From positions 44,550 to 108,549 of the forward strand of contig JAEYRN010000048.1 in the NCBI GenBank assembly GCA_023435565.1: 64,000 bases of DNA, written 5' to 3'. The DNA comes from Bacillota bacterium. GTDB taxonomy: Bacteria; Bacillota; UBA4882; UBA8346. The translations under genes were made by a program, and so were the position numbers. Of this stretch, positions 17,174 through 26,811 are shown one piece after another; position 1 is the first letter of the stretch, and each line of letters starts with the position of its first letter. The notes beneath the pieces were generated by a model. The model saw only the letters and a program-made list of their open reading frames with translations, searched no databases and was not told the DNA's origin.

Positions 17174-18799
17174 TTAAAAGTTTTTGTTATCCTTCTCCAA
17201 TGGTATTACTTCTTCCGGCGATACCAATTTGGTCCTTTTATCGGGTAATTGTGCTCCGGGGGCCCGTAAATGTGATACGTTTCGATTGGTTTCTACTGAT
17301 TGATAAACCGAGTGAGACTGTTTGTTTTGATGACTAGAGTGATTCTCCCTTAAAAGGCTTTCGTATTTTTGGTCAATCTTTCCATGAACTAAAATCACCA
17401 ACTGCTGGACCATTTCTTTCAAGTTCCGGGCCTGGGCGCTTAATTCCTCGGAAGCGGAGGCGCTTTCTTCGGCAGTTGAAGCATTCTGTTGGACTACTGT
17501 CTCCATTTGGACCAACGCTTTATTAATCTGCGAAATACCCTGGGATTGTTCCTGGCTGGAAGCGGCAATCTCCGACATTAAATTGCTCATTTTTTTAGCT
17601 TGAATAGTAATCTCACTTAAAGTTTCACGGATATTTTGAGTGATGTAAACTCCCTTTTCCGAAAGTTCGATATTATTCTCAATCATTCCGGCGGTATCCT
17701 TGGCCGCCTGAGCGCTCCGCTGGGCCAAATTACGCACTTCCTCGGCGACTACCGCGAATCCCATACCGGCTTCGCCTGCCCGGGCCGCTTCTACTGCGGC
17801 ATTTAAAGCGAGAATATTTGTTTGAAACGCAATGTCATCAATTACTTTGATAATCTTAGATATTTGGTCGCTGGATTTCTTGATCTCATTCATTGACTCC
17901 GTCATTTCCTGCATTTGCAAGTTGCCTTGATCTGAAACCGCTTTAACTTCTTCGGATAGCAATGCCGCCTGTTTAGTATTCTCGGTGTTTTGTTGGACCA
18001 TCGAAGCCGATTCCTCCAAAGTTGAAGACGTTTCTTGTAGCGACGAAGATTGTTCGGCGCTGCCTTCGGCCAGTTGCTGGCTGGAGGAGGAAAGTTGATT
18101 AGACGCTGCGGCTACCTGGTTGGAGCCTTCGGTTAAGGAATCGACGATCCGGTTGACTGGTTTGGTAATACTGCGGATGATTATTATGGAAAGAAAAATC
18201 CCTAGAACTATACAAACTAAGGCTAATACAACCGATATTTTAATTGAGTTATTGTAAGTTTGCAGCATAACATTTTCCGACCTTGCGCGTTGCTCTTTTG
18301 CCAAATCACTTAATTTATTTAAGCTATTGAACCCATCCAACATATGAGGATCAGCATATTTGGCTAAAACTTCAGCCGCTTCGTCATACTTTTTAGCTTT
18401 AATAAACTCTACTACTTGTTCATTATACTTCCTACTTGGGGCCGAATTATCGTCATATGCTTTTAAATATTCAGCTTCTTTCTGAGTCAACGAAAATTTC
18501 TTTAAAGTATCTATTCCTGAATATAGTACATCCCGGGCCGCCGCGTTTTCCTTCCCGTGCTTTTCCAAAGTAACGGGATCATTTTGAAATACAATAGCTC
18601 CCCGAGTGTTTTTTGATAGAATATGCATCGACTGTTGAATGTCTTTAATAATTTCCATTTTTTGGTTATTTATAGTAAAATTAGATAATTCCGTTTTGAT
18701 ACTTTGAAAACTATATATCGAAACGATAGATAAACTTAGAATGATTACCATCATAAAACTGAAACCTAAAATAATCCGGTTGCTTAATTTGATCTTCAT
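17174..18799 (-). CDS. Methyl-accepting chemotaxis protein with 4-helix-bundle sensor
   Basis: 541 residues. TM1 spans about residues 10-30. The ligand-binding region of about 155 residues is fully helical and resembles the 4HB_MCP domain. TM2 lies at about 190-210. The short S-I-T-K-P-V-N-R-I-V linker leads into the signalling coiled coil with an intact tip (Q-T-N-I-L-A-L-N-A-A-V-E-A-A-R-A-G-E). The long polar C-terminal tail ends S-P-E-E-V-I-P-L-E-K-D-N-K-N-F, matching the other receptor's tail. It sits between cheW and cheD. Confidence 0.93.
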   Translation of the reverse strand: MKIKLSNRIILGFSFMMVIILSLSIVSIYSFQSIKTELSNFTINNQKMEIIKDIQQSMHILSKNTRGAIVFQNDPVTLEKHGKENAAARDVLYSGIDTLKKFSLTQKEAEYLKAYDDNSAPSRKYNEQVVEFIKAKKYDEAAEVLAKYADPHMLDGFNSLNKLSDLAKEQRARSENVMLQTYNNSIKISVVLALVCIVLGIFLSIIIIRSITKPVNRIVDSLTEGSNQVAAASNQLSSSSQQLAEGSAEQSSSLQETSSTLEESASMVQQNTENTKQAALLSEEVKAVSDQGNLQMQEMTESMNEIKKSSDQISKIIKVIDDIAFQTNILALNAAVEAARAGEAGMGFAVVAEEVRNLAQRSAQAAKDTAGMIENNIELSEKGVYITQNIRETLSEITIQAKKMSNLMSEIAASSQEQSQGISQINKALVQMETVVQQNASTAEESASASEELSAQARNLKEMVQQLVILVHGKIDQKYESLLRENHSSHQNKQSHSVYQSVETNRNVSHLRAPGAQLPDKRTKLVSPEEVIPLEKDNKNF

Positions 18800-18859
18800 A
18801 TTAGATTACCCCCTCAGCTCAATTAATCATTTTTGATATATGTTATTGTTAATAAATTC

Positions 18860-19357
18860 TTATATGTGAACTTCGGTTTCCTGTTCCGTTTTCAAATCTT
18901 TTATTAGAATACTCTCCTCCCGACTGAGGATCTGTTCAATGTCAAGTAATAGAATTACCCGGTCTTTAACCTTACCGACGCCGGTTAAAAATCCTTGATT
19001 ACTTTGGGTCCCATATTCCGGCGGAGGCTCGATCTCATCTCCGGTCAGATTGGCCACTTCAGAGACAGTATCCACTATCAAACCCATCAACTTACGGTTA
19101 TCGTTTATTGAAATCTCTACTACAATTATACAAGTCCGTTCATTGTAATCTTTCTCCTCTATACCGAACTTGGAGCGTAAGTCCATAATTGGAATAATCT
19201 TTCCCCTAAGATTGATTACACCTTTGATATAACCTGGGGTTTTCGGTATCGAAGTGATCTCAAGCAGCTTAATAATCTCTTTTACCTTCAAAATCGGTAT
19301 TCCGTATTCTTCCTTGGCCAGTATAAAAGTTAAATACTTACCGCCGTTGTTTTCCAT
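18860..19357 (-). CDS. cheW: Chemotaxis coupling protein CheW
   Basis: 165 residues with a single CheW (SH3-like) domain: Y-L-T-F-I-L-A-K-E-E-Y-G-I-P, G-Y-I-K-G-V-I-N-L-R-G-K-I-I-P and the conserved N-E-R-T-C-I-I-V-V-E strand. It links receptors to CheA. It overlaps the end of cheA by 28 bp, with its ribosome binding site (GGAAGGTGG) inside cheA, so translation is probably coupled. Confidence 0.95.
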   Translation of the reverse strand: MENNGGKYLTFILAKEEYGIPILKVKEIIKLLEITSIPKTPGYIKGVINLRGKIIPIMDLRSKFGIEEKDYNERTCIIVVEISINDNRKLMGLIVDTVSEVANLTGDEIEPPPEYGTQSNQGFLTGVGKVKDRVILLLDIEQILSREESILIKDLKTEQETEVHI

Positions 19358-21234
19358 CGGTCCCCACCTTCCATTTTGAATAGATTCTCGACATCTAATA
19401 TTAAAGATACTTTACCGTCACCCAAAATCGATGCTCCGGAAACAAAGTTTAATTTTACAAATTCTTCACCCAATGACTTAACCACAATCTCACGTCTGCC
19501 CTCAATCCCTTGTACGGGTAAAGCCTTCAGTTTTTGGTCAAGTTCCATTACAACTACTAACTGGGCAAACTCTTCCAGCTTGACCTCTTCCAATCCAAAG
19601 ATTTCAGTGATTGGAATTACCGCTATTACCTGGTCTCGAATCCGGATCATTTTTGTAACTCCACTAACACTAATCCATTGACTGGGTTCCGGTTTAAGAA
19701 TCTGTTTGACATTAATTGTGGGAATAATATAATTAGTCCCCATAATCTCAACGATAGTACCGTTAATTGCCGCCAAATTGATGGGTATCCGCAAAACAAA
19801 CGTACATCCTTGCCCAGGATTATTATTCACTTCAACTCGGCCACCGATTCTTGTAATTTCGGTTTTAACCACATCCAGTCCGACACCGCGCCCCGAAATA
19901 TTATCCACTTTTTCAGCGGTAGAAAAACCCGGTTGGAAGATGACCTCAACAATCTCATCATCGGTATAATTATTGGACGGATTCAATATACCTCGGTCTA
20001 TCGCTTTCTGGTAAATCTTCTCGACCGGTAGCCCCCGTCCGTTATCGGCGACTTCGATATAAACATTACCACGCTTACTATAAGCTAAAACACTGACTAG
20101 TCCAATTTGAGACTTGTTTTTTTCAATCCTTTCCTGTTCGCTTTCGATTCCATGGGAAATAGCATTTTTGAGCATATGAATCAAGGGGTCCAAAATCTTA
20201 TCGGCCACATTCCGGTCAATCTCGGTTTCTTCACCATCGAACCTGAGTGTTACGTTCTTTTGCAATTCTTCAATCGTATCCCGGCCTACCCGGTTAAGTT
20301 TTTGAAAAGTTTGTTTCAAAGAGACCATCCGTAAAGACATTGATAGATTTTGAAGATCTTTAGCGATCCTACCCATCCGCAACAAGTTACTAACGAACAT
20401 ATCATTGGTCCCGAACCTTTTAATCGCTTCTTGTTCAATCAAGGATTGGGTAATTAACATCTCACCCATCATATCAACCAGGTTATCTATTTTTAAAGTA
20501 GGGACCCTAATATAACCACCATCAATACCGGACTTCTTCATTTTTTCCTGTAATCTGAGAGATTCCAGCACCTCTTGGGCGGATGCTTTCTTTTCTTTAA
20601 CCGCCACTTGCCCAAGCTTTAGTTCGTGATACTCATCATTTTGCTTTACTAGTAATTCATCTAGTTCGGTTTGACCGATCTGTCCCTGTCCGACCAAAAT
20701 TTCACCAAGCTTTTCACCTACAACATTTTGTTCATTGGATTCGGTTCTATTTTCCTCGGTCACACTTTTGTTTTCTAGGCTAGTATCGAATTTTCGATCC
20801 CGAACAATCTCCAGATGTGATTCGACAATAAAGTGGAAATTCGGGTCCTGAGTTAAATCAAGATTATCACAGATTTTTTTTATGAAATCCGCCGAAGCAA
20901 GTATCAAGTCAATAATTCGTTTATTAATTTTGATTAGACCTTTTCTGCACTCATCCAGTAAAGTTTCGGTTTGATGAGCAATGGTCCGGACCAATTCCTG
21001 GCTCACAAATCCGGCCAAACCCTTAATAGTATGAAACTCGCGAAATATGCCGTGAATGATCTCCATATTTGTCGGATCGGTCTCCAATGTTAATACATAC
21101 ATTTCAATTGTTTCCAAATGTTCCTTAGTTTCAACTAAAAAATCAGTCAATAGTTCGGGGTCCACTTCCTCCCGGACCTCGGCTTCACCGGCTATAATTT
21201 GATCAACCAGCCTCTTTTCCTGATCTTGGTCCAA
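19330..21234 (-). CDS. cheA: Chemotaxis histidine kinase CheA with MshEN-like linker repeats
   Basis: 634 residues. The Hpt domain carries phosphoacceptor H68 in R-E-F-H-T-I-K-G. The kinase core has the N-box H-M-L-K-N-A-I-S-H-G, the G1 box D-N-G-R-G-L-P, the F-box F-Q-P-G-F-S-T-A and the G2 box G-R-G-V-G-L-D. A C-terminal CheW-like P5 domain follows. No typical P2 domain is evident; instead residues 173-233 hold two repeats of the type K-L-G-E-I-L-V-x-Q-G-x-I ... L-L-x-K-Q, like those of MshEN/GspE N-termini. The TTG start has a GGGAGGTG ribosome binding site. Confidence 0.95.
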   Translation of the reverse strand: MDQDQEKRLVDQIIAGEAEVREEVDPELLTDFLVETKEHLETIEMYVLTLETDPTNMEIIHGIFREFHTIKGLAGFVSQELVRTIAHQTETLLDECRKGLIKINKRIIDLILASADFIKKICDNLDLTQDPNFHFIVESHLEIVRDRKFDTSLENKSVTEENRTESNEQNVVGEKLGEILVGQGQIGQTELDELLVKQNDEYHELKLGQVAVKEKKASAQEVLESLRLQEKMKKSGIDGGYIRVPTLKIDNLVDMMGEMLITQSLIEQEAIKRFGTNDMFVSNLLRMGRIAKDLQNLSMSLRMVSLKQTFQKLNRVGRDTIEELQKNVTLRFDGEETEIDRNVADKILDPLIHMLKNAISHGIESEQERIEKNKSQIGLVSVLAYSKRGNVYIEVADNGRGLPVEKIYQKAIDRGILNPSNNYTDDEIVEVIFQPGFSTAEKVDNISGRGVGLDVVKTEITRIGGRVEVNNNPGQGCTFVLRIPINLAAINGTIVEIMGTNYIIPTINVKQILKPEPSQWISVSGVTKMIRIRDQVIAVIPITEIFGLEEVKLEEFAQLVVVMELDQKLKALPVQGIEGRREIVVKSLGEEFVKLNFVSGASILGDGKVSLILDVENLFKMEGGDRWKTTAVSI

Positions 21235-21248
21235 GCGAACACCTCCCT

Positions 21249-21695
21249 CTACTCAAGACTATAAGCGATTGAAAATTCGGCATTATTAATCCGGAATGCT
21301 AAACGTTCGGATCGGGTTCTACTGATTAGCAAAAACAGATCCTCTCCGGTAACCAATGTCGGAGGCGGAGTAAAATAAATTGAACTGTTAATATTCATTT
21401 TGCCTAGAGCCAAATCCGTAACGAGCTTTGCCAAATCCCCGACCGTGTTTTTAACTTTTGAATCAACCACGTTTACCTCTTCCCCGGTCATTGAAGCGGT
21501 AATCATTAAAGCTACGTTTTTATCCAAAGCAAAGACTATATTCCCCTTAAAAGAATAATTAAAGCCGACTACGGCGTTGATTTCGGAGGCTGAAGTTAAA
21601 GATAATTCTTCAGCTTCGTGTTTTAGTTCCGGATGGAGATTCATCATTGTAAAAATTTCTTGCACCGAATGGCATAAAGCCTCTTTAAACTCCAT
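21249..21695 (-). CDS. CheX-like protein with degenerate phosphatase motif
   Basis: 148 residues, paralogous along its length to the next upstream gene (F-K-E-A-L/F ... S-A-S/D-x-I-N-x-x-x-G-F ... K-G-N-I-V). CheX/CheC-family proteins dephosphorylate CheY-P through an E-x-x-N motif. Here the matching position reads D87-L-A-K90 (G-D-L-A-K-L-V), so both catalytic residues are changed and activity is doubtful. It is last of three tandem cheX-like genes, just before cheA. Confidence 0.8.
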   Translation of the reverse strand: MEFKEALCHSVQEIFTMMNLHPELKHEAEELSLTSASEINAVVGFNYSFKGNIVFALDKNVALMITASMTGEEVNVVDSKVKNTVGDLAKLVTDLALGKMNINSSIYFTPPPTLVTGEDLFLLISRTRSERLAFRINNAEFSIAYSLE

Positions 21696-21724
21696 AAACA
21701 GCTCCTCCTGAAATGTTCCAAACT

Positions 21725-22168
21725 CTATTCGATACTGTAGGCCAACGTAACCAGATGGCCGTCCAATAAAAAGTGCAACTTAGTAGCCTTAATCCGGCTT
21801 AACAATAGAAATAATTGGTTGCCACAAACTAAAGTCGGCGGCGTGAATTGAACCAGATTATTTACGGGCATCTTGCTAATTGCCGATCCGGTAATCATAT
21901 TCGCCAGTTCGGCCAATGCGCTTTTCCCAATTGGGTCAAGGGTTTCCTTTGTTTCACCGGACATTTTGGCGACGATTTTCAAGGCAGCCTCATTATTCAT
22001 TCCTAAAACAATATTGCCTTTGGCCGTCTGCTCAAAGCCGATTAAAATGTTGATCGGGTCGGCTGAAGTCAAAAAAGCTTCCTCCGCTTCCCGGTCGAAT
22101 TTATGTTCCAACCCAAACATTGAGAGTACATCCTGTACTCCTTGGAGAAAAGCCTCTTTCAGCTCCAT
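21725..22168 (-). CDS. cheX: CheX-like CheY-P phosphatase (middle copy)
   Basis: 147 residues of the CheX/CheC-like family. The E-x-x-N catalytic motif is intact (E87-L-A-N90 in A-L-A-E-L-A-N-M-I). It would accelerate loss of phosphate from CheY. The gene lies 29 bp upstream of the degenerate copy and 3 bp downstream of the third paralogue. Confidence 0.82.
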   Translation of the reverse strand: MELKEAFLQGVQDVLSMFGLEHKFDREAEEAFLTSADPINILIGFEQTAKGNIVLGMNNEAALKIVAKMSGETKETLDPIGKSALAELANMITGSAISKMPVNNLVQFTPPTLVCGNQLFLLLSRIKATKLHFLLDGHLVTLAYSIE

Positions 22169-22171
22169 CTT

Positions 22172-22639
22172 TTAACCCCCTTCGATTCCGATTTCCAATC
22201 GTACTGCACCATATTCCGAAAGGTAACTGCCTCCGGTGGAACTCACTTTTGGACTGGTAATTTCTAACTGTTTTCCGGCAAAAACCGCCGGCGGGGTCAA
22301 CCGTAGTTCATTACCTTGGAACATGTTGTTAATACTGGTAATACCATTCCCGCTCACCATATTGGCAAATTCGGCCAGATAAAGATATAACTCCAAATCG
22401 TTATCCGGTGGAGATCCGTTCATTTCTTCAAAGATTTTTAAAGCCAATTTTTCGTTAAACTCAAGTAAAACTCGCCCCTTGTTCTGACCTACCAAACCAA
22501 CGATTAAAGAAAATTTCTTTTCATCCATTAATAAAACTTCATTAGACGGAGCAAAGGTCATTCCGGTCATCTCCGAAGCCACCTTCTGAAAAGCGTCGTC
22601 CATACATTTCCGAAAGAAATCTAACTTTTGCCCTTCCAT
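22172..22639 (-). CDS. cheX: CheX-like CheY-P phosphatase (first copy, next to cheY)
   Basis: 155 residues from the preferred ATG at 22639, which has AAGGAG 8 nt upstream; a GTG nine bases earlier is open but lies on the ribosome binding site. The E-x-x-N motif is present (A-E-F-A-N-M-V, E90 and N93 in this numbering). It is more diverged from the other two than they are from each other. It follows cheY by 12 bp, consistent with acting on CheY-P. Confidence 0.8.
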   Translation of the reverse strand: MEGQKLDFFRKCMDDAFQKVASEMTGMTFAPSNEVLLMDEKKFSLIVGLVGQNKGRVLLEFNEKLALKIFEEMNGSPPDNDLELYLYLAEFANMVSGNGITSINNMFQGNELRLTPPAVFAGKQLEITSPKVSSTGGSYLSEYGAVRLEIGIEGG

Positions 22640-22651
22640 ACCGATCACTCC

Positions 22652-23017
22652 TTATAATAGACCTTTAATGGCTGCGACCATTTCTTCCGCTTTAAAAGGC
22701 TTGTTTAAAAACCGTTTGACCCCGATTCTTTTAGCGGATTCTACTAGTTTTTCATCTCCCATGGCGCTAAGCATGATCACTTTGGCGTTAGGATTTTTTC
22801 GATAGATATGTTCCGCGGTTTCCAAGCCATCCATTACCGGCATGGTCACATCGAGAATAATGATATCCGGTTGGTGCTGGTTGATCATTTCCAGACCTTC
22901 CCGTCCGTTAAAAGCTTGTCCTATCACTTCGAACCCCTCGGTTTCAACTGCTTTTTTAACTGCTTTGGAGATAAAAGGAGAATCATCTATCACTAAAATT
23001 TTAGAGCCAGTACCCAT
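22652..23017 (-). CDS. cheY: Chemotaxis response regulator CheY
   Basis: A 121-residue stand-alone receiver domain: I-D-D-S (residues 10-13), phosphoacceptor aspartate in I-I-I-L-D-V-T-M-P-V-M-D-G, T/S switch residue in V-I-M-L-S-A-M-G and the conserved K in L-N-K-P-F-K. It is the first gene of the chemotaxis operon and the presumed output, although no motor genes are in the window. Confidence 0.93.
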   Translation of the reverse strand: MGTGSKILVIDDSPFISKAVKKAVETEGFEVIGQAFNGREGLEMINQHQPDIIILDVTMPVMDGLETAEHIYRKNPNAKVIMLSAMGDEKLVESAKRIGVKRFLNKPFKAEEMVAAIKGLL

Positions 23018-23241
23018 AATTTTCCCTCCCGTTTATGATTATTTTATATCTACTTTTTAATGTATTGTTAACCTTCTCTTAATAAACTCGGAAAACAATT
23101 AGCCGATATTAATGGGGTGTTTCCCTACCAGGTAAACTAAATATTAATTGAAGTAAACCATTGCAAAAATTTTGTATTAGCCTAAAACTTTTTCATTTAT
23201 GTCTCATAAAAAAATAGATTTACCAAATCTTTAATTAAAAT

Positions 23242-23270
23242 AAAAAGACCCATTAACAGTGAGTCTTTTT
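23242..23270 (-). terminator. Terminator of the sensor kinase/regulator operon
   Basis: Stem AAAAAGAC / GTCTTTTT around a 13-nt loop, 19 bp beyond the stop codon of the NarL-type regulator and upstream of cheY. Confidence 0.75.
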
Positions 23271-23288
23271 AACAAATTATTTGTTTTA

Positions 23289-23927
23289 TTAAGCTACAAA
23301 ACCGCTCCTAATTGCTACTCGTACTAAACTGGCAGTATCATGAACATTCAATTTTGACATGATACTAGCCCGGTGTTTTTCAACTGTCTTAGTACTAATA
23401 TTAAGTATATAACCAATCGCATTATTGGTATGACCTGCCACTATTAGCTCTAGAACTTCCTGTTCCCTCTCGGTTAACTTTTCGGCTCCAACATCCTTCT
23501 CTTGGAGGTCCTCCAACAAGACATTGCTTAACATTTCTGCTATGGATGAACTTAAATAAACCTCATCACGTACTGCAGCTCTTATTGCTGCTAATAAATC
23601 TTCCGTAACCGAACCTTTTAATAAGTATCCCTTAATCCCATTTTTTAATGCCTGACGTATTGTCGCCGGGTCCGAATACATCGAAAGCACCACTAATTTA
23701 GTATTAATTCCTCGGCGTTTAATAATTTCAATTGTTTGCGCCCCGTTAAGGTTAGGCATGGCAATGTCAATTATTACTACTTCCGGATTGAGTTCCGTAA
23801 TTTTTGATAATGCCTCAAAACCGTCAGCTGCTTCACCTACTACTTGCACCTCACCGGATCTTTCCAACAATGCAATAATCCCTTGACGAACCAAATGATG
23901 ATCATCGGCAATCAACACTTTTACCAT
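23289..23927 (-). CDS. NarL/FixJ-family response regulator
   Basis: About 212 residues: a receiver domain (A-D-D-H-H-L-V-R, phosphoacceptor in V-V-I-I-D-I-A-M-P) and a C-terminal LuxR-type HTH (L-T-E-R-E-Q-E-V-L-E-L-I-V-A-G-H-T-N-N-A-I-G ... T-V-E-K-H). The ATG at 23927 is favoured by GAGGAGGG just upstream. The start lies inside the end of the kinase gene (26-bp overlap), so kinase and regulator are co-translated partners. Target genes are not visible. Confidence 0.92.
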   Translation of the reverse strand: MVKVLIADDHHLVRQGIIALLERSGEVQVVGEAADGFEALSKITELNPEVVIIDIAMPNLNGAQTIEIIKRRGINTKLVVLSMYSDPATIRQALKNGIKGYLLKGSVTEDLLAAIRAAVRDEVYLSSSIAEMLSNVLLEDLQEKDVGAEKLTEREQEVLELIVAGHTNNAIGYILNISTKTVEKHRASIMSKLNVHDTASLVRVAIRSGFVA

Positions 23928-26811
23928 GAAAACCCTCCTCACAAGGTATGGTTGCGATTATCCTGGTCCCTTCTTCTTTTCCGGTTTGAATTTGAAGATA
24001 TCCTCCCAAAGCTTCCAATCTTTCCTGCATTCCTACCAAACCCATGCCTTTATGGTCTAATCCCCTTAAACCTTTTTGGTTAAATCCTACCCCATCATCC
24101 TCCACACTTAGATAAATAATTTCACCATCTTTAATTAATTGTACTTCTACTTGCCTAGCTTTGGCATGTTTTGCGATATTGGTTAAAGCCTCTTGCAATA
24201 TTCGGTACAGACAGATCTTATAACGTTCCGGCAAGGGTGGTATCTGATCTCCCTGTAATTTCAGAGATATATGGGTTCTCCTTGAAAATTCATTACATAA
24301 TTCTTCAAGTGCAGGAAATAATCCGACTGCATCAAGCGCAGGAGGCCTAAGTCCTTGAGCCAAAGAACGAATTTTTTCCATTGCCTTATTTGTTAAAGTG
24401 ATTGATTCCTCTAACCAAGATTGTACCTGGGAGTTTCCCGGAGGAAGATCTTGAGAGATTAAACCCAACATAATCTTTAACGCTGTTAATTCTTGGCCTG
24501 CATCATCATGTAGTTCTCTGGAAATGCGCCGCCGTTCTTCTTCCTGGATTGTAACCTGACGCTTCGCCAGTTGATGCAATTGTTCCTGTTTTTCCCATAG
24601 CTGTTCATGGAGGCGTGTTTGATAAGCGGCAATTGCAAAATGATTGGCAATTTGCCGGGTAATTCGAATTAACTCCTGATTAAAAAATCCACATGTATCC
24701 GCTCCCAGATTGATGGAACCGATTAATTCTCCTTGAACCAATAAAGGTAAACTCAGGTAAGACCGGATACCCTCATTTGCCATATCCCGATAAACTTTGG
24801 GCAATTCGGGGTTTTCGCAAAGGTCGTCTACTAAAAATTCTTTCCCATCATTAAACCCATCCGGAAGTCGATAGTTATTGGAAGAGAGCTTTCTTCCAGG
24901 CCCCCATTTCGTTTCGCCATCCAGGTCAACACTTAAAATTATTGGATTCGAATTACTTTGTTCAAAAATAAAAATACTCGCTCTACGGCATTTAACTAAA
25001 CGCCGTATCCGGATTAACGTTATCTCTGCAAGTTCTTTTAATGATTCTGCCCTTAAGATATCCCGATCGATTTCATACAAAACCTCAAGACGCTGGGCGT
25101 ATTTTCGCATTGACTCTTCAATTTCTTTTTGTTCGGTAACATCTCGAAAAATACCGCCCACCTTGGTTGATTCATTATTTCTTATTACGAATGTTAACAG
25201 GTGAATAGTCCGTTCGGAACCATCAGGTCTTTGAATCCTAATTTCTGGCAATTGGTCTTGATTTTCCTGAAGTAAATTCGGTAAAAAATCTTTTATTTTT
25301 TCGATTGTTTCCCCATTTGAAACATCTTTAGGAGCTAGAAACGACCTAATCTCCCAATATGTTTGCCCTAAAACATCGGCTTTACTCAAACCAGTTATTC
25401 TTTCCAAGCCGGGATTCCATTCAACAATCTTACCTTCACTATCAAAAAGCCCTATTCCATCTTGGGAGTTTTCAATAATGCTCCGGTATTTTAGTTCCGA
25501 TTGTTCCAATGCTTCAAAAGCACGTCTTCCTTCAGTAATGTTACGAACTATACCCCATGTGCCAATTGGTTTTTTTTCTTGATTGAACCGTAACCAAAGT
25601 CTTACACCGACTGTAACTCTTTCTCCATTTTTACAATAATATTCCTTAATAAAACCATCAGAGTAACCCCTTGGTAACAATTTTTCTTGAACCTGATTTA
25701 TTTCCATTTCATGGTATTCCGGCGGAGTTATATCCAATACGGTATATTTTTTTAAGTCATCTAGATTTTGATATCCTAAAAGATCAAGAAATGCTTTATT
25801 ACAATCAATAAACCTTCCCGTCAAATCTGTTATTACAATTCCATCCATTGACGTCTCAAATAACTCGCGATATTTCCTCTCACTCTCCGATAATGTTTTT
25901 TCAATAATTTTTCTTTCCGCAATCTCTTCTAAAAGTCTATTAGTACGTTTAGTTACTAAAATTTCAAGGTTTTCATTTAAATTTTTTAACTCATTCTCTA
26001 TCTTTCGATGATTGGCGACAGCCACAGCTAAGAGCATACCTGTTATTACTGTTGATCCTATTGATAATATAACTTGAAGTAGATGGTCTCTTAAAAAGCT
26101 TTGAAAATTTAATTGAGCTGTTAAAACAGCTGTTATCAAAAGAACGATAAAACTAGTCCCAACCATACCATATCTTAACGCTGCCCAGATCAAACACATA
26201 TATATAGCAAACATTCCGTGGATATACTTGGCAATTAATAAACTAATCAACCCGGTAATAATTATTAAAGATACAGTTTCAAATACATTGCCAATATTGA
26301 AGTTTACTTTTTTAAAAGTATTACGATCCCAAGTTAAAAATAATGGAACAATGTTTATAACTCCAGTAAATTCCCCAAACAATGATATTAGCCAAGTCTC
26401 AATTCCTTGGTGAGGCCAAACTGGTAAAGCAATTATTACTTTTACAAAAGCACCCAAAAATGCAGCTGCTATCAGGATGATAACATCACGAAAACTTTGT
26501 AAAGATAAGTCAATACCAGCTTTTAAAATTAATCCGAACATAAATAGGATGGCAGCGGTATGAATCAACGCCATTAATAATGCCGTAAAAAGAGTTAGCC
26601 CCCATAATACACCGGCCCCCAAAATTACTAAAAATAATAAAGGCCACAAATGTAGCCCGTAAAAAAGCAGAATAATCAAACCTAATCCCATTGGAGTCCA
26701 AATAGCAATTTCTTTATAATAATTACCAAACGATAATCCAATAACCGCCATTAAAAAATAGAGAATTATAAAAAGACATTGATAAAAATTCCGCTTGGTA
26801 ATTTTTACCAT
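23902..26811 (-). CDS. MASE1-PAS-PAS-GAF sensor histidine kinase (NarX/DegS type)
   Basis: 969 residues. An N-terminal eight-helix MASE1-like membrane sensor (about 8-285) is followed by a coiled segment, two PAS domains (about 315-435 and 440-560), a GAF domain (about 575-725), a HisKA_3 dimerisation domain with phosphoacceptor histidine in R-I-S-R-E-L-H-D-D-A-G-Q-E-L (about residue 765) and a HATPase (N-box E-A-L-T-N-I-A-K-H, G1 D-D-G-V-G-F, G2 G-M-G-L-V-G-M). The layout fits a kinase integrating membrane and cytosolic cues. Its ligand is unknown. It is paired with the overlapping regulator. Confidence 0.93.
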   Translation of the reverse strand: MVKITKRNFYQCLFIILYFLMAVIGLSFGNYYKEIAIWTPMGLGLIILLFYGLHLWPLLFLVILGAGVLWGLTLFTALLMALIHTAAILFMFGLILKAGIDLSLQSFRDVIILIAAAFLGAFVKVIIALPVWPHQGIETWLISLFGEFTGVINIVPLFLTWDRNTFKKVNFNIGNVFETVSLIIITGLISLLIAKYIHGMFAIYMCLIWAALRYGMVGTSFIVLLITAVLTAQLNFQSFLRDHLLQVILSIGSTVITGMLLAVAVANHRKIENELKNLNENLEILVTKRTNRLLEEIAERKIIEKTLSESERKYRELFETSMDGIVITDLTGRFIDCNKAFLDLLGYQNLDDLKKYTVLDITPPEYHEMEINQVQEKLLPRGYSDGFIKEYYCKNGERVTVGVRLWLRFNQEKKPIGTWGIVRNITEGRRAFEALEQSELKYRSIIENSQDGIGLFDSEGKIVEWNPGLERITGLSKADVLGQTYWEIRSFLAPKDVSNGETIEKIKDFLPNLLQENQDQLPEIRIQRPDGSERTIHLLTFVIRNNESTKVGGIFRDVTEQKEIEESMRKYAQRLEVLYEIDRDILRAESLKELAEITLIRIRRLVKCRRASIFIFEQSNSNPIILSVDLDGETKWGPGRKLSSNNYRLPDGFNDGKEFLVDDLCENPELPKVYRDMANEGIRSYLSLPLLVQGELIGSINLGADTCGFFNQELIRITRQIANHFAIAAYQTRLHEQLWEKQEQLHQLAKRQVTIQEEERRRISRELHDDAGQELTALKIMLGLISQDLPPGNSQVQSWLEESITLTNKAMEKIRSLAQGLRPPALDAVGLFPALEELCNEFSRRTHISLKLQGDQIPPLPERYKICLYRILQEALTNIAKHAKARQVEVQLIKDGEIIYLSVEDDGVGFNQKGLRGLDHKGMGLVGMQERLEALGGYLQIQTGKEEGTRIIATIPCEEGFHGKSVDCR

